From an uncultured Anaerotignum sp. (GTDB taxonomy: Bacteria; Bacillota; Clostridia; Lachnospirales; Anaerotignaceae): 64,000 bases of DNA. Position 1 is the first letter of the stretch. Each line of letters starts with the position of its first letter. Below are positions 8,650 to 17,599 of the stretch, piece after piece. Under the pieces are notes generated by a model that saw only the letters and a program-made list of their open reading frames with translations, made no database searches and had not been told where the DNA came from. Where the stretch lies: the NCBI RefSeq assembly GCF_934277605.1, contig NZ_CAKQVD010000001.1:1-64000 (forward strand), given 5' to 3'. A program made the position numbers and the translations under genes.

Positions 8650-8678
8650 TTGCAATCTTCAGAAAGCTATGATATTAT
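8650..8678 (+). promoter_or_regulatory. Promoter of tRNA-Leu
   Basis: TTGCAA, 17 bases, TATTAT preceded by TG (extended -10). The tRNA starts 18 bases after the -10, as expected for a short tRNA leader. Confidence 0.8.
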
Positions 8679-8696
8679 ATCTAAGCAGTTGATTTT

Positions 8697-8780
8697 GCGG
8701 CTGTGGCGGAACTGGCAGACGCATCAGACTCAAAATCTGACGCTGGTGACAGCGTGTGGGTTCGAGTCCCACCAGCCGCA
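8697..8780 (+). tRNA. tRNA-Leu (anticodon CAA)
   Basis: The acceptor arms GCGGCTG and CAGCCGC pair fully, with discriminator A at 8780. The anticodon stem TCAGA/TCTGA encloses the loop CTCAAAA, so the anticodon is CAA, reading UUG. A long variable arm (CGCTGGTGACAGCG) marks a class II tRNA, and the T arm contains GTTCGAGTC. The CCA end is not encoded (the next bases are CTTTT). Total length is 84 bases. Confidence 0.97.
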
Positions 8781-8790
8781 CTTTTTTACG

Positions 8791-8820
8791 AAACCCCCTT
8801 GAATTTTCAAGGGGTTTTTT
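8791..8820 (+). terminator. Terminator of the tRNA-Leu unit
   Basis: AAACCCCCTTG and CAAGGGGTTTTTT form a G+C-rich stem followed by a T run directly after the tRNA. Confidence 0.9.
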
Positions 8821-8853
8821 GTTGTTCCATTCTTTTTTCTCTTTTTTCCATTC

Positions 8854-8901
8854 AAAAAGGAGCCGCAAAATAAATCCCTTTCAGATTCATTTTGCAGCCC
8901 C
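8854..8901 (-). terminator. Terminator of the Mrp-like antiporter operon
   Basis: Read on the minus strand, GGGGCTGCAAAATGAATC pairs with GATTTATTTTGCGGCTCC over 18 positions (wobble pairs at three) and is followed by TTTTT. It lies 25 bases after the last operon gene. Confidence 0.9.
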
Positions 8902-8925
8902 TCAATCCTTTTGCTTAAACCTTGC

Positions 8926-10896
8926 TTAAACAATGATGTAAATTACCGCAATGGTTAAGCCGATACCGATTAACAGTATACTTTGTGCAAAGCCCTCACG
9001 ATACATTTCATGGTCATTTTCATAATCCGTATATGCGGAGAAATATTTATCCTCCGGAGGAATAATGCGTCCGTTATCATTATTAAAGATAAAGATACGC
9101 AAAACCGCAATGATGTTGTCCAGCAAATCGCCTGCGATACGGGCGAAGAAGCCGCCCACATAGGGCAGAACCGTCAACAGCACGGGACGATATACCTTTT
9201 CCTCCAGGTTGCACCACTGCGGCCAGCAATCCACATAAACCACATTGCCGTTTGCATCCTTGCGCATCAGCACCTTGCGGATGAACAGGAAATACACCAC
9301 AGCACCAACGCAGATGGAAACCACAGCACCCTTCAGGTTTACCCATGCGAAATAATGAATCACATGGTCGGGGGTGTGTGCGTTCATGAAATGTGCGCCC
9401 ATTGCCGCCAGAACATCCTGTGTCTGATGAGGCAGAATACCCAAAACAGGCAGGCAAAGTGCAAGCACAGCCAAAATCACAGCCATCAGCTTGCTGATAT
9501 ACGGGCCGCTCTTAACTGCCTTCGGTGCGCCATACGGGTTATCCTCCATGAAAATGCACACAAAAATCTTTGTCATATATGCCAAGGTCAGCCCGCCGGA
9601 GAACAGGAACAGCATTTCCGCCCCCTTCATAAAGGCGATGGACCGCCCTGCCTCATGCAGCACCTCGATATATTCCACCATGCTTTCATGAATCAATGTC
9701 TTGGAGATATAGCCGTTCCACAGAGGGATACCGCCGATACCCAAAATCGGCATCAGGAAAATCAGCTTCAGCAGCGGCTTATCCTTGCCATAGCCACGAA
9801 TCTTGTTCAAATCCAATTCTCTCAGGTTCATAAAGATGACACCTGCGCCCACAAACAGCAGCAGCTTAAACAGAGAGTGGTTCAAGAAGTGCAGCAGTGT
9901 GCCGCTTGCCGCCAAGGCATTATGCTCGCCCAAAAGCCCCTGCATCCCGACGGCGATGATGATAAAGCCAATCTGAGACATAGAGGAGCAAGCCAGTGTG
10001 CGCTTCAGGTTGACGGAGAACACCGCCAAAACTGCGCCAAGCACCATTGTGATAATGCCCAAAATCAGTATAAACTGTCCCCAAGCCGCATCATGCAGGA
10101 ACAGCTTGCAGCTTACGATAATCGTGCCGAATACACCTGTTTTTGTCAGCAGGCAGCTCAGCAGTGCGCTGGAGGGTGCCGGTGCAACGGTGTACGCATT
10201 CGGCAGCCAGATATGCAGCGGGAACAGGCCCGCCTTCGCCGCAAAGCCAAACAGAATCAGCACGCCAATCGCATAAAAATCAGCCGGGTTTTCTTGGCTC
10301 TGCATGAATGCGGTCAGCTCTGCCATGTTCAAGGTGCCTGCCTTCTGATACATCATAAACAGGCCCATCAGCGTAACCAGACCACCCAGCACCGCTACCG
10401 CCAGATAGGTCTTTGCGGATCGAACCGTAAACGCCTCCTCATCGTGCATAACCAGCACAAAAGAGGTAAAGGACATAATTTCAAAAAAGATAAAGGTGGT
10501 AAACAAATCAGCGGAAAGGAAAATCCCCATCGTTGCGCCTAATGTGAGGAACACAAAGAAATAGTAACGATTTCGATTTCTTTCTGCCGCCATATATTCC
10601 TTGGAAAACAGCGTGGTAATCAGCCAAATTGCCGCCGTCAGCACCGCAAGGATAACCCCGAAGCCATCCGCCGCAAAGCTCAGGCCCATGCCGCAAAAGC
10701 CCTGCAGGCGATAAACCGTTTCCTTGCCAATGAGCATCAGGCTTGCAGCAAATACAGCTGCGGATAAAATCCAACACCAGATATCCCTTGCACCCTTATT
10801 GCTGCGCCCGATGATATAGCTAATCACTGCGCCGAGGAAAGGAAAGAACACCAGAAACGGCAACACCAAGCTCGTTGTTTCTACAATAGATTCCAT
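8926..10896 (-). CDS. Mrp/Mbh-like antiporter subunit, NuoL/MrpA-type (656 aa)
   Basis: This is a polytopic membrane protein of the proton-conducting antiporter family shared by complex I (NuoL/M/N), Mrp and membrane-bound hydrogenases. The two key charged residues are present: Glu139 in FIFFEIMSF and Lys221 in AAKAGLFPLHIWLPNAY. A second buried charged region lies at the HFLNHSLFKLLLF helix. The C-terminal third is longer than in MrpD, with a soluble loop (KDANGNVVYVDCWPQW) and a final helix, resembling NuoL or the N-terminal part of MrpA, but without fused MrpA C-terminal domains. It is the last of four large subunits in the operon, 15 bases after the preceding gene. The ribosome site is AAGGAGGGGAGAAAG. 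Whether it carries protons, Na+ or both is not decidable here. Confidence 0.85.
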   Translation of the reverse strand: MESIVETTSLVLPFLVFFPFLGAVISYIIGRSNKGARDIWCWILSAAVFAASLMLIGKETVYRLQGFCGMGLSFAADGFGVILAVLTAAIWLITTLFSKEYMAAERNRNRYYFFVFLTLGATMGIFLSADLFTTFIFFEIMSFTSFVLVMHDEEAFTVRSAKTYLAVAVLGGLVTLMGLFMMYQKAGTLNMAELTAFMQSQENPADFYAIGVLILFGFAAKAGLFPLHIWLPNAYTVAPAPSSALLSCLLTKTGVFGTIIVSCKLFLHDAAWGQFILILGIITMVLGAVLAVFSVNLKRTLACSSMSQIGFIIIAVGMQGLLGEHNALAASGTLLHFLNHSLFKLLLFVGAGVIFMNLRELDLNKIRGYGKDKPLLKLIFLMPILGIGGIPLWNGYISKTLIHESMVEYIEVLHEAGRSIAFMKGAEMLFLFSGGLTLAYMTKIFVCIFMEDNPYGAPKAVKSGPYISKLMAVILAVLALCLPVLGILPHQTQDVLAAMGAHFMNAHTPDHVIHYFAWVNLKGAVVSICVGAVVYFLFIRKVLMRKDANGNVVYVDCWPQWCNLEEKVYRPVLLTVLPYVGGFFARIAGDLLDNIIAVLRIFIFNNDNGRIIPPEDKYFSAYTDYENDHEMYREGFAQSILLIGIGLTIAVIYIIV

Positions 10897-10911
10897 TCTT
10901 TCTCCCCTCCT

Positions 10912-12390
10912 TTACAGCACGCCCATAATGGCGTCATTCATAATTCCCAATAAGGCTGCAGGCATTAAGCCCATGATAATCGAAACGATAGCCAGCACAA
11001 TCAAAGGCACCGTCATATACTTATTGGGATCGGATACATGGTCATAATACCCCGCAGGATATTCCTTCTCTCTCGGGAAATAAGCCCGAATGATGATGGA
11101 GAAGATATACAGTGCGGTCAGCAATGCGGACAAAATCAATGCAACGATACCGATATAGGTAATCGGATTTTCGCTTGCCGTTGCGGCAGTTGCCAAGGCC
11201 CATTTACTGTGGAAGCCCGCAAACGGCGGCACACCCACCAAGCCAAGCCCCGTAATCGCCATGGTTGCAAAGGTAATCGGCATCAGCTTGCCGAAGCCCT
11301 CCACCTCATAGAGATATTCTCTGTGTGTTTTATACAAAATCGCACCGGCGGTAAAGAACAGTGTAATCTTGATTACCGCATGATAAATCATGTGCAGCAT
11401 ACCCGCCGTCAAGCCTGTCGGTGTCATAATGGCAACGCCGAAAATGATATAGGACAGATTGGAAATGGTGGAATATGCAAATCTTCTTTTGATGTGCGGT
11501 GTTCTCAGCGCTACCGTCGAGCCAAACACAATCGTGATAGATGCCGCAATCAGCATGACATACTGCGCCCAAGTGCCAATCAAAAATTCGGTACCGAATG
11601 CGTAATAGGTCAAGCGAATAATCGCAAATACACCGGATTTTACGACTGCCACGGCATGCAGCAGGGCCGTAACGGGTGTGGGGGCAACGGATGCCTTCGG
11701 CAGCCAACGATAAAACGGGAATATCGCAGCCTTAACACCAAAGCCGAAGAAGGCCAGCACAAACACCAAGCGCAGCATTTGTTCATTGCCCACAATCAAA
11801 TCGGGATCCAAAACGCCGCCATAAACAAAATCTATGGTTGTGCCGTAGAATACCACGAAAACGAACCCGATAAATGCCAGGGATGCACCGAACATCATGT
11901 AGAGGATATATGTTTTCCCTGCGTGACGTGCCTTGTTGTCAAACTGGTGCATAACAATAGGCAGTGTTACCAATGTCAAAAATTCATAGAACAAATACAT
12001 CGTCAGGAAGTTCGATGCAAAGGCAATCCCGATTACCACACCAAAGGTCATGGTAAAGAAGGAGAAGAATCTATCCTCATGCCCCTCATGCGTCATGTAC
12101 TCAAAGGCATAAATCGTTGTGGGAATCCAAAGCAGAGATACCATCGTACCAAAGATTTTGGATAAGCCGTCAACGTGCAGCCCCAAGGATAATCGGTTGC
12201 TGAAGCGGAACAATGTGATTGCACTGCCATCCGCAATGAAAATTGCATACAGCGCAAAAATTGCATTCAGCACGATAATCGGAAGCACAACCCTCTGGCG
12301 TGCCTTTCTGTCATTAAATTTTACCGGCAGCAGGCAAGCACCTGCAATGATCGGAAAGATCACCGGTAACAAAAGCGCAAATGCGTTCAT
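10912..12390 (-). CDS. Mrp/Mbh-like antiporter subunit, MrpD/NuoM-type (492 aa)
   Basis: This polytopic membrane protein of the MrpD/NuoM/NuoN family has Glu136 in LFYEFLTLVTLPIV and Lys220 in FGVKAAIFPFYRWLPKAS, the conserved ion-path residues. HAVAVVKSGVFAI and MIYHAVIKITLFFTAGA are the expected second-half lysine helices. Its length is normal for MrpD. It lies 21 bases after the similar 489-residue gene, with which it clearly shares ancestry, and 15 bases before the 656-residue subunit. In Mrp complexes such a subunit would move cations through a half-channel pair; here it is one of four large paralogs. The ribosome site is GGGAGGAAACATT. Confidence 0.85.
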   Translation of the reverse strand: MNAFALLLPVIFPIIAGACLLPVKFNDRKARQRVVLPIIVLNAIFALYAIFIADGSAITLFRFSNRLSLGLHVDGLSKIFGTMVSLLWIPTTIYAFEYMTHEGHEDRFFSFFTMTFGVVIGIAFASNFLTMYLFYEFLTLVTLPIVMHQFDNKARHAGKTYILYMMFGASLAFIGFVFVVFYGTTIDFVYGGVLDPDLIVGNEQMLRLVFVLAFFGFGVKAAIFPFYRWLPKASVAPTPVTALLHAVAVVKSGVFAIIRLTYYAFGTEFLIGTWAQYVMLIAASITIVFGSTVALRTPHIKRRFAYSTISNLSYIIFGVAIMTPTGLTAGMLHMIYHAVIKITLFFTAGAILYKTHREYLYEVEGFGKLMPITFATMAITGLGLVGVPPFAGFHSKWALATAATASENPITYIGIVALILSALLTALYIFSIIIRAYFPREKEYPAGYYDHVSDPNKYMTVPLIVLAIVSIIMGLMPAALLGIMNDAIMGVL

Positions 12391-12409
12391 AATGTTTCCT
12401 CCCTTTCCC

Positions 12410-13879
12410 TTAGAAAATCATTCCACTGATACTGCGAATTGCCTGCATTAAGGGCTCCGGCATGATACCAAAGCCAACCACGGCAATGCTCAACAAAATC
12501 AGCGGCACCGTCATCAAATAATTCGGCTCCTTCTTCTGCAAGGAGGCATAATCAAAATCCTTGCCGGGGAAGAACCCGTTTACAACAATACTCATCAAAT
12601 AGCCTGCCGTCAGCAATGCACTGACCATCAGCACAACCACGCCGACCAAGCCCAATGCGCCGGATTGCGGAAGCAGACCGCCCTGCGCCAGATACCACTT
12701 GCTCACAAAGCCGCCGGTGGGCGGAATCCCAATCAGCGAAAGCGCCGCAAGTGCAAATGTCCACATCACAATCGGCATTTCCTTGCCAATGCCCTTCAAA
12801 TCGGAAACATAGGTCTTATGCGTCTTATAGATGATTGCACCTGCGCAAAGGAAGAGGATGTTCTTTGCAACCGCATGGAAAGCCACCTGCAGCAAAGCCC
12901 CCATAAAGCCGACAGGACACATCAGCATTAGCCCAAACACAACGTAGGATACGTTGGAAACCGTCGAATACGCCAATCTCTTTTTGAGCAGCTTTTCCTT
13001 ATAGGCAAGCATAGAGCCCATGAAGATTGTCACAATGGAAAGCACCAGCAGAGCCGTCTGCGCCCATGTGCCACGCAGGAAATCCACGCCGAACAAATAA
13101 TAGGTCACACGAATGATGGCAATGATGCCACCCTTTGTGATGATACCGGAAAGCACTGCGGATGCAGGGGAGGGTGCAACCGGATGCGCCGTCGGCAGCC
13201 AAGCGTGCAGGGGGAACATACCCGCCTTACAGCCAAAGCCCAAAGCCATCAGGAAGAACACCAGCAGCAGCAGGTTTTCATTCCCTGCCACCATAGCCAT
13301 ATCCAAGGTGCCGCCGGGCATAAAGATGGTCGTTCTGCAATAGGTGTTCAGGAAGAAGAACCCAAGCAGACCTAAGCCCGCACCAAAGAAGGAATAGCCC
13401 AGATATTTAAAGCCGGCACGGGTTGCCTCCGGTGTACCGGTATGAATAACCAAGGGCGCTGTCAGAATTGTCATAAATTCATAGGACAGATACATGGTCA
13501 TCATGTTTTCGGAGAAGCAAAGGCTCATCAATGCCGCCAAGGAGAAGGTATAAAACATGAAAAACCTTGCAGGCTTATGCTCATGCTTCATGTACTCCAT
13601 GGAGAACACTGCCGCAATCAGCCAAATTGCGCTGATCAGGCAGGCAAAGAATTTCGCCAGTCCGTCCGTTTTGTAAACAAGTGCCAATCGGTCTGTCATC
13701 CGCCAAAGCACGAAGGAACGCATTTCCCCGCTGCAAAGATACCAAACCAAAACCGCTTCCACAGCCATAGCGACAAATACCCAAATATTCCGCCGCCTTT
13801 CATCCTTTTGGAAACCAATGATGAGACCAAAAATGAAGGGCAAAATCATCGGGAGCAGCAAAAGTACAGATCCGTTCAT
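12410..13879 (-). CDS. Mrp/Mbh-like antiporter subunit, MrpD/NuoM-type (489 aa)
   Basis: This polytopic membrane protein of the same antiporter family keeps Glu (YLSYEFMTILTAPLV) and Lys (FGCKAGMFPLHAWLPTAHP), and in the second half IITKGGIIAIIRV and AFHAVAKNILFLCAGA. An in-frame GTG three codons upstream is possible, but the GAGGTG ribosome site overlaps that GTG and is correctly spaced for the ATG chosen here. The neighbours on both sides are large antiporter-type genes of the same operon. Compared with its downstream neighbour it has the APSPASA version of the lysine-helix motif rather than APTPVTA, so the copies are diverged, not recent duplicates. Confidence 0.85.
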   Translation of the reverse strand: MNGSVLLLLPMILPFIFGLIIGFQKDERRRNIWVFVAMAVEAVLVWYLCSGEMRSFVLWRMTDRLALVYKTDGLAKFFACLISAIWLIAAVFSMEYMKHEHKPARFFMFYTFSLAALMSLCFSENMMTMYLSYEFMTILTAPLVIHTGTPEATRAGFKYLGYSFFGAGLGLLGFFFLNTYCRTTIFMPGGTLDMAMVAGNENLLLLVFFLMALGFGCKAGMFPLHAWLPTAHPVAPSPASAVLSGIITKGGIIAIIRVTYYLFGVDFLRGTWAQTALLVLSIVTIFMGSMLAYKEKLLKKRLAYSTVSNVSYVVFGLMLMCPVGFMGALLQVAFHAVAKNILFLCAGAIIYKTHKTYVSDLKGIGKEMPIVMWTFALAALSLIGIPPTGGFVSKWYLAQGGLLPQSGALGLVGVVVLMVSALLTAGYLMSIVVNGFFPGKDFDYASLQKKEPNYLMTVPLILLSIAVVGFGIMPEPLMQAIRSISGMIF

Positions 13880-13900
13880 TTTTTTCACCTCATTCTCTCA

Positions 13901-15418
13901 TCACAATGCAAGCTGAATCAGCTCAATGCCCATCTTCATAATTTCAATGACGGGGCGATAGCCGATGCCCAGTGCCAAGTTTACCACGATAAACAATACC
14001 ATTGCCATTGCAAACAGCGGAGAGTTCTGCACTCTGACTGTTTTTTCCTTTTCCTCGGAGCGAGACCAAATCGCAATCACAGAGGGCAGGAAATACATCG
14101 CATTCAAAATCATGGAAATTGCCAGTGCCGCCAAAACCAAAACCAAGCGCATTCCTGTCATTTCCAGTGCAGCCGCCGCAAAATACAGCTTGGAAATAAA
14201 GCCCGCAAACAGCGGCACACCAATCATGGACATTGCGCCGACAATGAAGGCAACTCCGGCCAGAGGGTTTCTGTAAGCCGCCCCCTTCAGATTTTCCAGC
14301 TGCTCCTTGCCGCCGGCCTCCTCAATGAAGGTGCCACAGCAAAGGAAAAGCATGGATTTTGTAACTGCGTGCGCTAACACATGGAAGCAGGCCGCAAGCA
14401 TCCCCGCCTCAGAGCCTAAGCCAATCCCCATGAAGATATAGCCAATCTGCGCCACAGAGGAATATGCCAGCATACGCTTCAGGCGGCTTTCCCGCACTGC
14501 GTAGAAGGAGCCCATAATCATGCCCAAAACGCCCAGAGCGAACAAAACGTCCGCAATTTTCAGTTCCACCAATGTATCAATGGTAAATACCTCGAACACC
14601 AGCTTGATTGCCAAAATGATATATGCCTTCAAAACCAAGCCGGACAAAATGCCGTTTGAGGTTGTCATGGTTGAGCCATAGGCCGTTGGCAATGCAGAAT
14701 GGAACGGGAACAAGCCGCTCTTGATGCCCAAGCCCACAAACATCAGGCTGACCACAATCATCAACGGGAAGCGATACTGTCCGGTTGCCATCAGCATTGC
14801 AATCGTTTCCTTCATCTGCGGGAACAAAAGCTGCCCTGTGATACCGTACAGAATACAAACGCCGAGCAGGAACAGGCCGGAGCCCATGCAGCCGAACACC
14901 AGATAATGTGTTGTGCCGACAATCGCCTGCTTTTTTCCTCTTGCCAAAATCAATGTGCAGGATGCAATCGTCAAAATTTCGATGAAAACGTATGCCGTAA
15001 ACATATCGTTTGTATATGTCATCGCCAGCATTGCGCCATAGGTTGCATTCAGCATGATGAAATAGAATTTCTGTTTTTCGGGAACGATTTCCTTAAAAAT
15101 CTGTTCGCTGCCTGCCATAATGGTTAAAAACATAACCACACTGACCAAAACCGCCAGCAATGCCTCCAGAGGCCCGATTCTTAATTCGTTGCCCCAAGGC
15201 GCAGGAAAATGCCCCATCATAAAGGTAAACGCCTCTCCGTTTTTGACTACATTCACAAGAAGAATTACAGAAAGGATACCGACAAGCCCCACCATAAAGC
15301 CATGCAGGCGGCGTGCCGTGCGTCCGTTTTTGAACAGCGGTGTGATAATGCCGCAAAACATTGCAAAAAAGACGCTGAAGAAAGGTATATTATGTACTAA
15401 ATTAACATGATGCTCCAT
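13901..15418 (-). CDS. Mrp/Mbh-like antiporter subunit, MrpD/NuoN-type (505 aa)
   Basis: This is the first of the four large subunits and sits directly after the MrpC-like gene, the position held by MrpD (or MbhH) in known operons. It has Glu in YVFIEILTIASCTLI, Lys in LGIKSGLFPFHSALPTAYG, and LSGLVLKAYIILAIK plus HVLAHAVTKSMLFLC in the second half. The STMTTSNGILSG motif is the MrpD/NuoN style and differs from the AP-P-S/A-A style of the other three. The gene begins one base after the mrpC-like stop, with the ribosome site GGAAGGGGAAT inside that gene. It is the best candidate for the true MrpD. Confidence 0.87.
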   Translation of the reverse strand: MEHHVNLVHNIPFFSVFFAMFCGIITPLFKNGRTARRLHGFMVGLVGILSVILLVNVVKNGEAFTFMMGHFPAPWGNELRIGPLEALLAVLVSVVMFLTIMAGSEQIFKEIVPEKQKFYFIMLNATYGAMLAMTYTNDMFTAYVFIEILTIASCTLILARGKKQAIVGTTHYLVFGCMGSGLFLLGVCILYGITGQLLFPQMKETIAMLMATGQYRFPLMIVVSLMFVGLGIKSGLFPFHSALPTAYGSTMTTSNGILSGLVLKAYIILAIKLVFEVFTIDTLVELKIADVLFALGVLGMIMGSFYAVRESRLKRMLAYSSVAQIGYIFMGIGLGSEAGMLAACFHVLAHAVTKSMLFLCCGTFIEEAGGKEQLENLKGAAYRNPLAGVAFIVGAMSMIGVPLFAGFISKLYFAAAALEMTGMRLVLVLAALAISMILNAMYFLPSVIAIWSRSEEKEKTVRVQNSPLFAMAMVLFIVVNLALGIGYRPVIEIMKMGIELIQLAL

Positions 15419-15419
15419 A

Positions 15420-15794
15420 TTATTCCCCTTCCTCCTCTCTCATCATTCTCAGGATTTCATCCATATCCAGTGAGCCGTAATGCTTATACAGCCGCAGAAC
15501 CAGAGCAAGAGAGAACGCTGTTACAGATACAGATACAACGATACCCGTCAAAACCAGGCCGGCAGGAATCGGGTTGATATAATACTCTGCATCAATAATG
15601 CCGTTTGTCAAAATCGGGGCTGTTCTGCCCAACACATAGCCCTTTGCCGCCAAGAACAGATAGGTAGCTGTATCCATGATATTTAAACCAATGAATTTTT
15701 TAATTAGATTTGTTTGCAGAAGCAGGTTCATGAATCCAATGCCGAAAAGAATAACAGAAGCTGCTTCGTAATAATTTGTCAACAGATGACTCAT
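15420..15794 (-). CDS. mrpC: Mrp/Mbh-like antiporter subunit C (NuoK-like)
   Basis: This 124-residue protein with three membrane helices belongs to the NuoK/MrpC/MbhG family. It begins MSHLLTNYYEAASVILFGIG and includes the helix pair around GLNIMDTATYLFLAAKGYV and NPIPAGLVLTGIVVSVSVTA, the usual MrpC signature with a short polar loop between helices 2 and 3. It completes the membrane arm between MrpB-like and MrpD-like subunits. An upstream in-frame start exists but lacks a ribosome site; the ATG chosen has AAGGAGAAG at good distance. The start is 2 bases beyond the previous gene's stop. Confidence 0.88.
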   Translation of the reverse strand: MSHLLTNYYEAASVILFGIGFMNLLLQTNLIKKFIGLNIMDTATYLFLAAKGYVLGRTAPILTNGIIDAEYYINPIPAGLVLTGIVVSVSVTAFSLALVLRLYKHYGSLDMDEILRMMREEEGE

Positions 15795-15796
15795 AA

Positions 15797-16702
15797 TCAG
15801 ACTTCTCCTTTTGTAAATAACGCATAGAACCCATACATCGTACAAGCAACGACCAAACCGACACAAATATTCAAGGGCAGGATAAAGCCCGAGCTTAAAA
15901 TTGCACCGGGTATCCCCTTCGGAACCTCCCAGCCGACATGGTTTGCACCTGTAAAGAAGGAATAGCTCTTACAGCCGCAATAGGTCAGAAGGCAGGCTGC
16001 CGTTGTCAAGGTCAAGGTCTTGATGGTAAAGAAGGTTTGCATCTTCTTATGTCCGTATGCCGCAGAATACAAAATCAGGCCTGCGCCGATAATAGAACCG
16101 CCGGAGAAACCGCCGCCGGGAGAAAGATGACCGTTCAAAACAACATAAATCCCGTAAAGAATAACCACAGGAGCCAAGCACTTTGCGCCCTTTTTCAGAA
16201 TCAGCTTGGAATCCTGCTCCTGCAGCATTTCATCCTCTGCCATTTCCTGATCCTCTGCCGCATCAATGTTGTTTTTGTCTCTTTGCAGCAGCATCAGCAC
16301 CGCAATGACCGCCATAAACAGCACATTGGATTCCCCAAAGGTATCAAAGGCACGATAATCCAAAATCATACCTGCCACAAAGTTGATTGCACCCGTTTCC
16401 GCAATCCCCTGCTCCAGATATCTTGCCGCAACCTCGTTGTTGGTAATGCTGTTGGGATCGCCAAACATCGGCAAATTCGCAACAACGTGCAGCATAACCG
16501 CAATGAATACCACCGTCACAATCACGGAAAGTACCCAATATAACGCCCCATTGGAGCGAATATGCTCCACAGGGTAAAGAAATTCGCCCCATGTTCTTTC
16601 CTTCTTTTCTCTGCTTGCGATAATTTCATCCGCATCAATGAGAATTTCGTCCCCATCAATCCAGCGCTTCAATTTCGCCCAAAAAGATTTTTCTTCCTTC
16701 AT
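15797..16702 (-). CDS. Fused MbhE-MrpB-like antiporter subunit (301 aa)
   Basis: This protein joins two modules that are separate genes in archaeal Mbh operons. Residues about 40-125 match MbhE, the extra C-terminal part of MrpA, with YLEQGIAETGAINFVAGMIL and DYRAFDTFGES. Residues about 175-300 match MrpB/MbhF, with KGAKCLAPVVILYGIYVVLN and GHLSPGGGFSGGSIIGAG. A polar linker with EDQEMAEDEMLQEQD lies between. The N-terminal 40 residues are charged and cytoplasmic. The ribosome site (GGGAGGGATGATGAA) overlaps the previous gene's end. The fusion fixes these subunits next to each other in the complex. Confidence 0.85.
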   Translation of the reverse strand: MKEEKSFWAKLKRWIDGDEILIDADEIIASREKKERTWGEFLYPVEHIRSNGALYWVLSVIVTVVFIAVMLHVVANLPMFGDPNSITNNEVAARYLEQGIAETGAINFVAGMILDYRAFDTFGESNVLFMAVIAVLMLLQRDKNNIDAAEDQEMAEDEMLQEQDSKLILKKGAKCLAPVVILYGIYVVLNGHLSPGGGFSGGSIIGAGLILYSAAYGHKKMQTFFTIKTLTLTTAACLLTYCGCKSYSFFTGANHVGWEVPKGIPGAILSSGFILPLNICVGLVVACTMYGFYALFTKGEV

Positions 16703-16706
16703 TTCA

Positions 16707-16970
16707 TCATCCCTCCCTTGTGCCCTTCAGTGCGTGTACCTTCTTCAAGGTCAGGAAAAAAAGCACTGTATCAATACCGGCACCGACAGCCGCCTCTGTG
16801 ATCGCCAAATCGGGAGATTCTAAGAAAAGCCATACAATTGCCATCACGGAGCTATACCCCATGAAAACGATAACCGCCATAAAGAGATTTCTTGTCACAG
16901 ATACCCCAATGGCACTGGCAATAAGGAAAAGCACCAGAATCCACTGAATGATAACGCTAAACTCGCTCAT
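16707..16970 (-). CDS. DUF4040/MbhD-like antiporter subunit (87 aa)
   Basis: This small membrane protein with about three helices corresponds to MbhD, the DUF4040 piece that is fused into the C-terminus of MrpA in Bacillus-type Mrp. The helix LESPDLAITEAAVGAGIDTV, with conserved Asp and Glu, is the family signature, and TRNLFMAVIVFMGYSSVMAI precedes it. The start overlaps the MrpG-like stop in ATGA. Finding it as a separate gene is one reason to group this operon with Mbh-type rather than Bacillus-type Mrp. Confidence 0.85.
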   Translation of the reverse strand: MSEFSVIIQWILVLFLIASAIGVSVTRNLFMAVIVFMGYSSVMAIVWLFLESPDLAITEAAVGAGIDTVLFFLTLKKVHALKGTREG

Positions 16971-17278
16971 CTGTTCTTCATCCTTTCTTCGTAGTCCTTG
17001 TTGGTCAAAATCTCTACCTTTGCAATCATGTGCGTCGCAATGGGGCTGGATAACCAGAAAAACAGAATGATAAGGACATATTTCGCCATGTGGAAAATAT
17101 CCTGTCCCAAAATCAAAAGGCCTAATGTGACAAAGAAAATACCCATGGTATCCCCTAATGCCGCTGCGTGCATACGATTCATTACATATTTAAAACGATA
17201 AACTCCTAAAATAGAGCAAAGGAACACAAAAAGACCGATAATAATGCAGATTGCCGCAGCAATTTCTCTTACTGACAT
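16967..17278 (-). CDS. mrpG: Mrp-type antiporter subunit G
   Basis: This 103-residue, three-helix protein matches MrpG/MnhG/MbhC: an early helix AAAICIIIGLFVFLCSILGVYRF, then MNRMHAAALGDTMGIFFVTLG, and the end SSPIATHMIAKVEIL. The R-x-HAAA-GDT motif is diagnostic. Its start overlaps the F subunit's end by 10 bases, so the two are translationally coupled. It is a required accessory subunit of Mrp antiporters, although its individual function is not known. Confidence 0.9.
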   Translation of the reverse strand: MSVREIAAAICIIIGLFVFLCSILGVYRFKYVMNRMHAAALGDTMGIFFVTLGLLILGQDIFHMAKYVLIILFFWLSSPIATHMIAKVEILTNKDYEERMKNR

Positions 17279-17595
17279 TTTTCCTTCGCCTCCTTTTCCT
17301 TCCTATTTAAGAACAGCAGACGTCCCTTGTGGTGCAGGGTAACAACGTGACACATTACAACCACCGCCAAGAAGCTCAGCAATGTGTAAACCAAGGAAAC
17401 ATCCACCAAGGCCGTTTCGCCCAGATAAGCGGAAAGAATCCCAATCATCACCGTTGTCATTGTGCCAATCATATTGATTGCAACAATACGGTCTGTGAAA
17501 CGAGGCCCTTTTACCGCACGAATAAACGCCAAAATCATGCCGCAGGCCAATATGCACATGGCAACCTCCAAAATAAAGTGCATTGTTTCGCTCAT
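17269..17595 (-). CDS. mrpF: Mrp-type antiporter subunit F
   Basis: This 108-residue, three-helix protein matches MrpF/MnhF/MbhB, with RAVKGPRFTDRIVAINMIGT as the hallmark and ALVDVSLVYTLLSFLAVVV as the last helix. The C-terminal tail is basic (KGRLLFLNRKEKEAKEKCQ) and cytoplasmic. It follows the E subunit by 4 bases and overlaps G. MrpF has been linked to bile-salt and Na+ efflux in other bacteria; no such role is claimed here. Confidence 0.9.
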   Translation of the reverse strand: MSETMHFILEVAMCILACGMILAFIRAVKGPRFTDRIVAINMIGTMTTVMIGILSAYLGETALVDVSLVYTLLSFLAVVVMCHVVTLHHKGRLLFLNRKEKEAKEKCQ

Positions 17596-17599
17596 ACGC

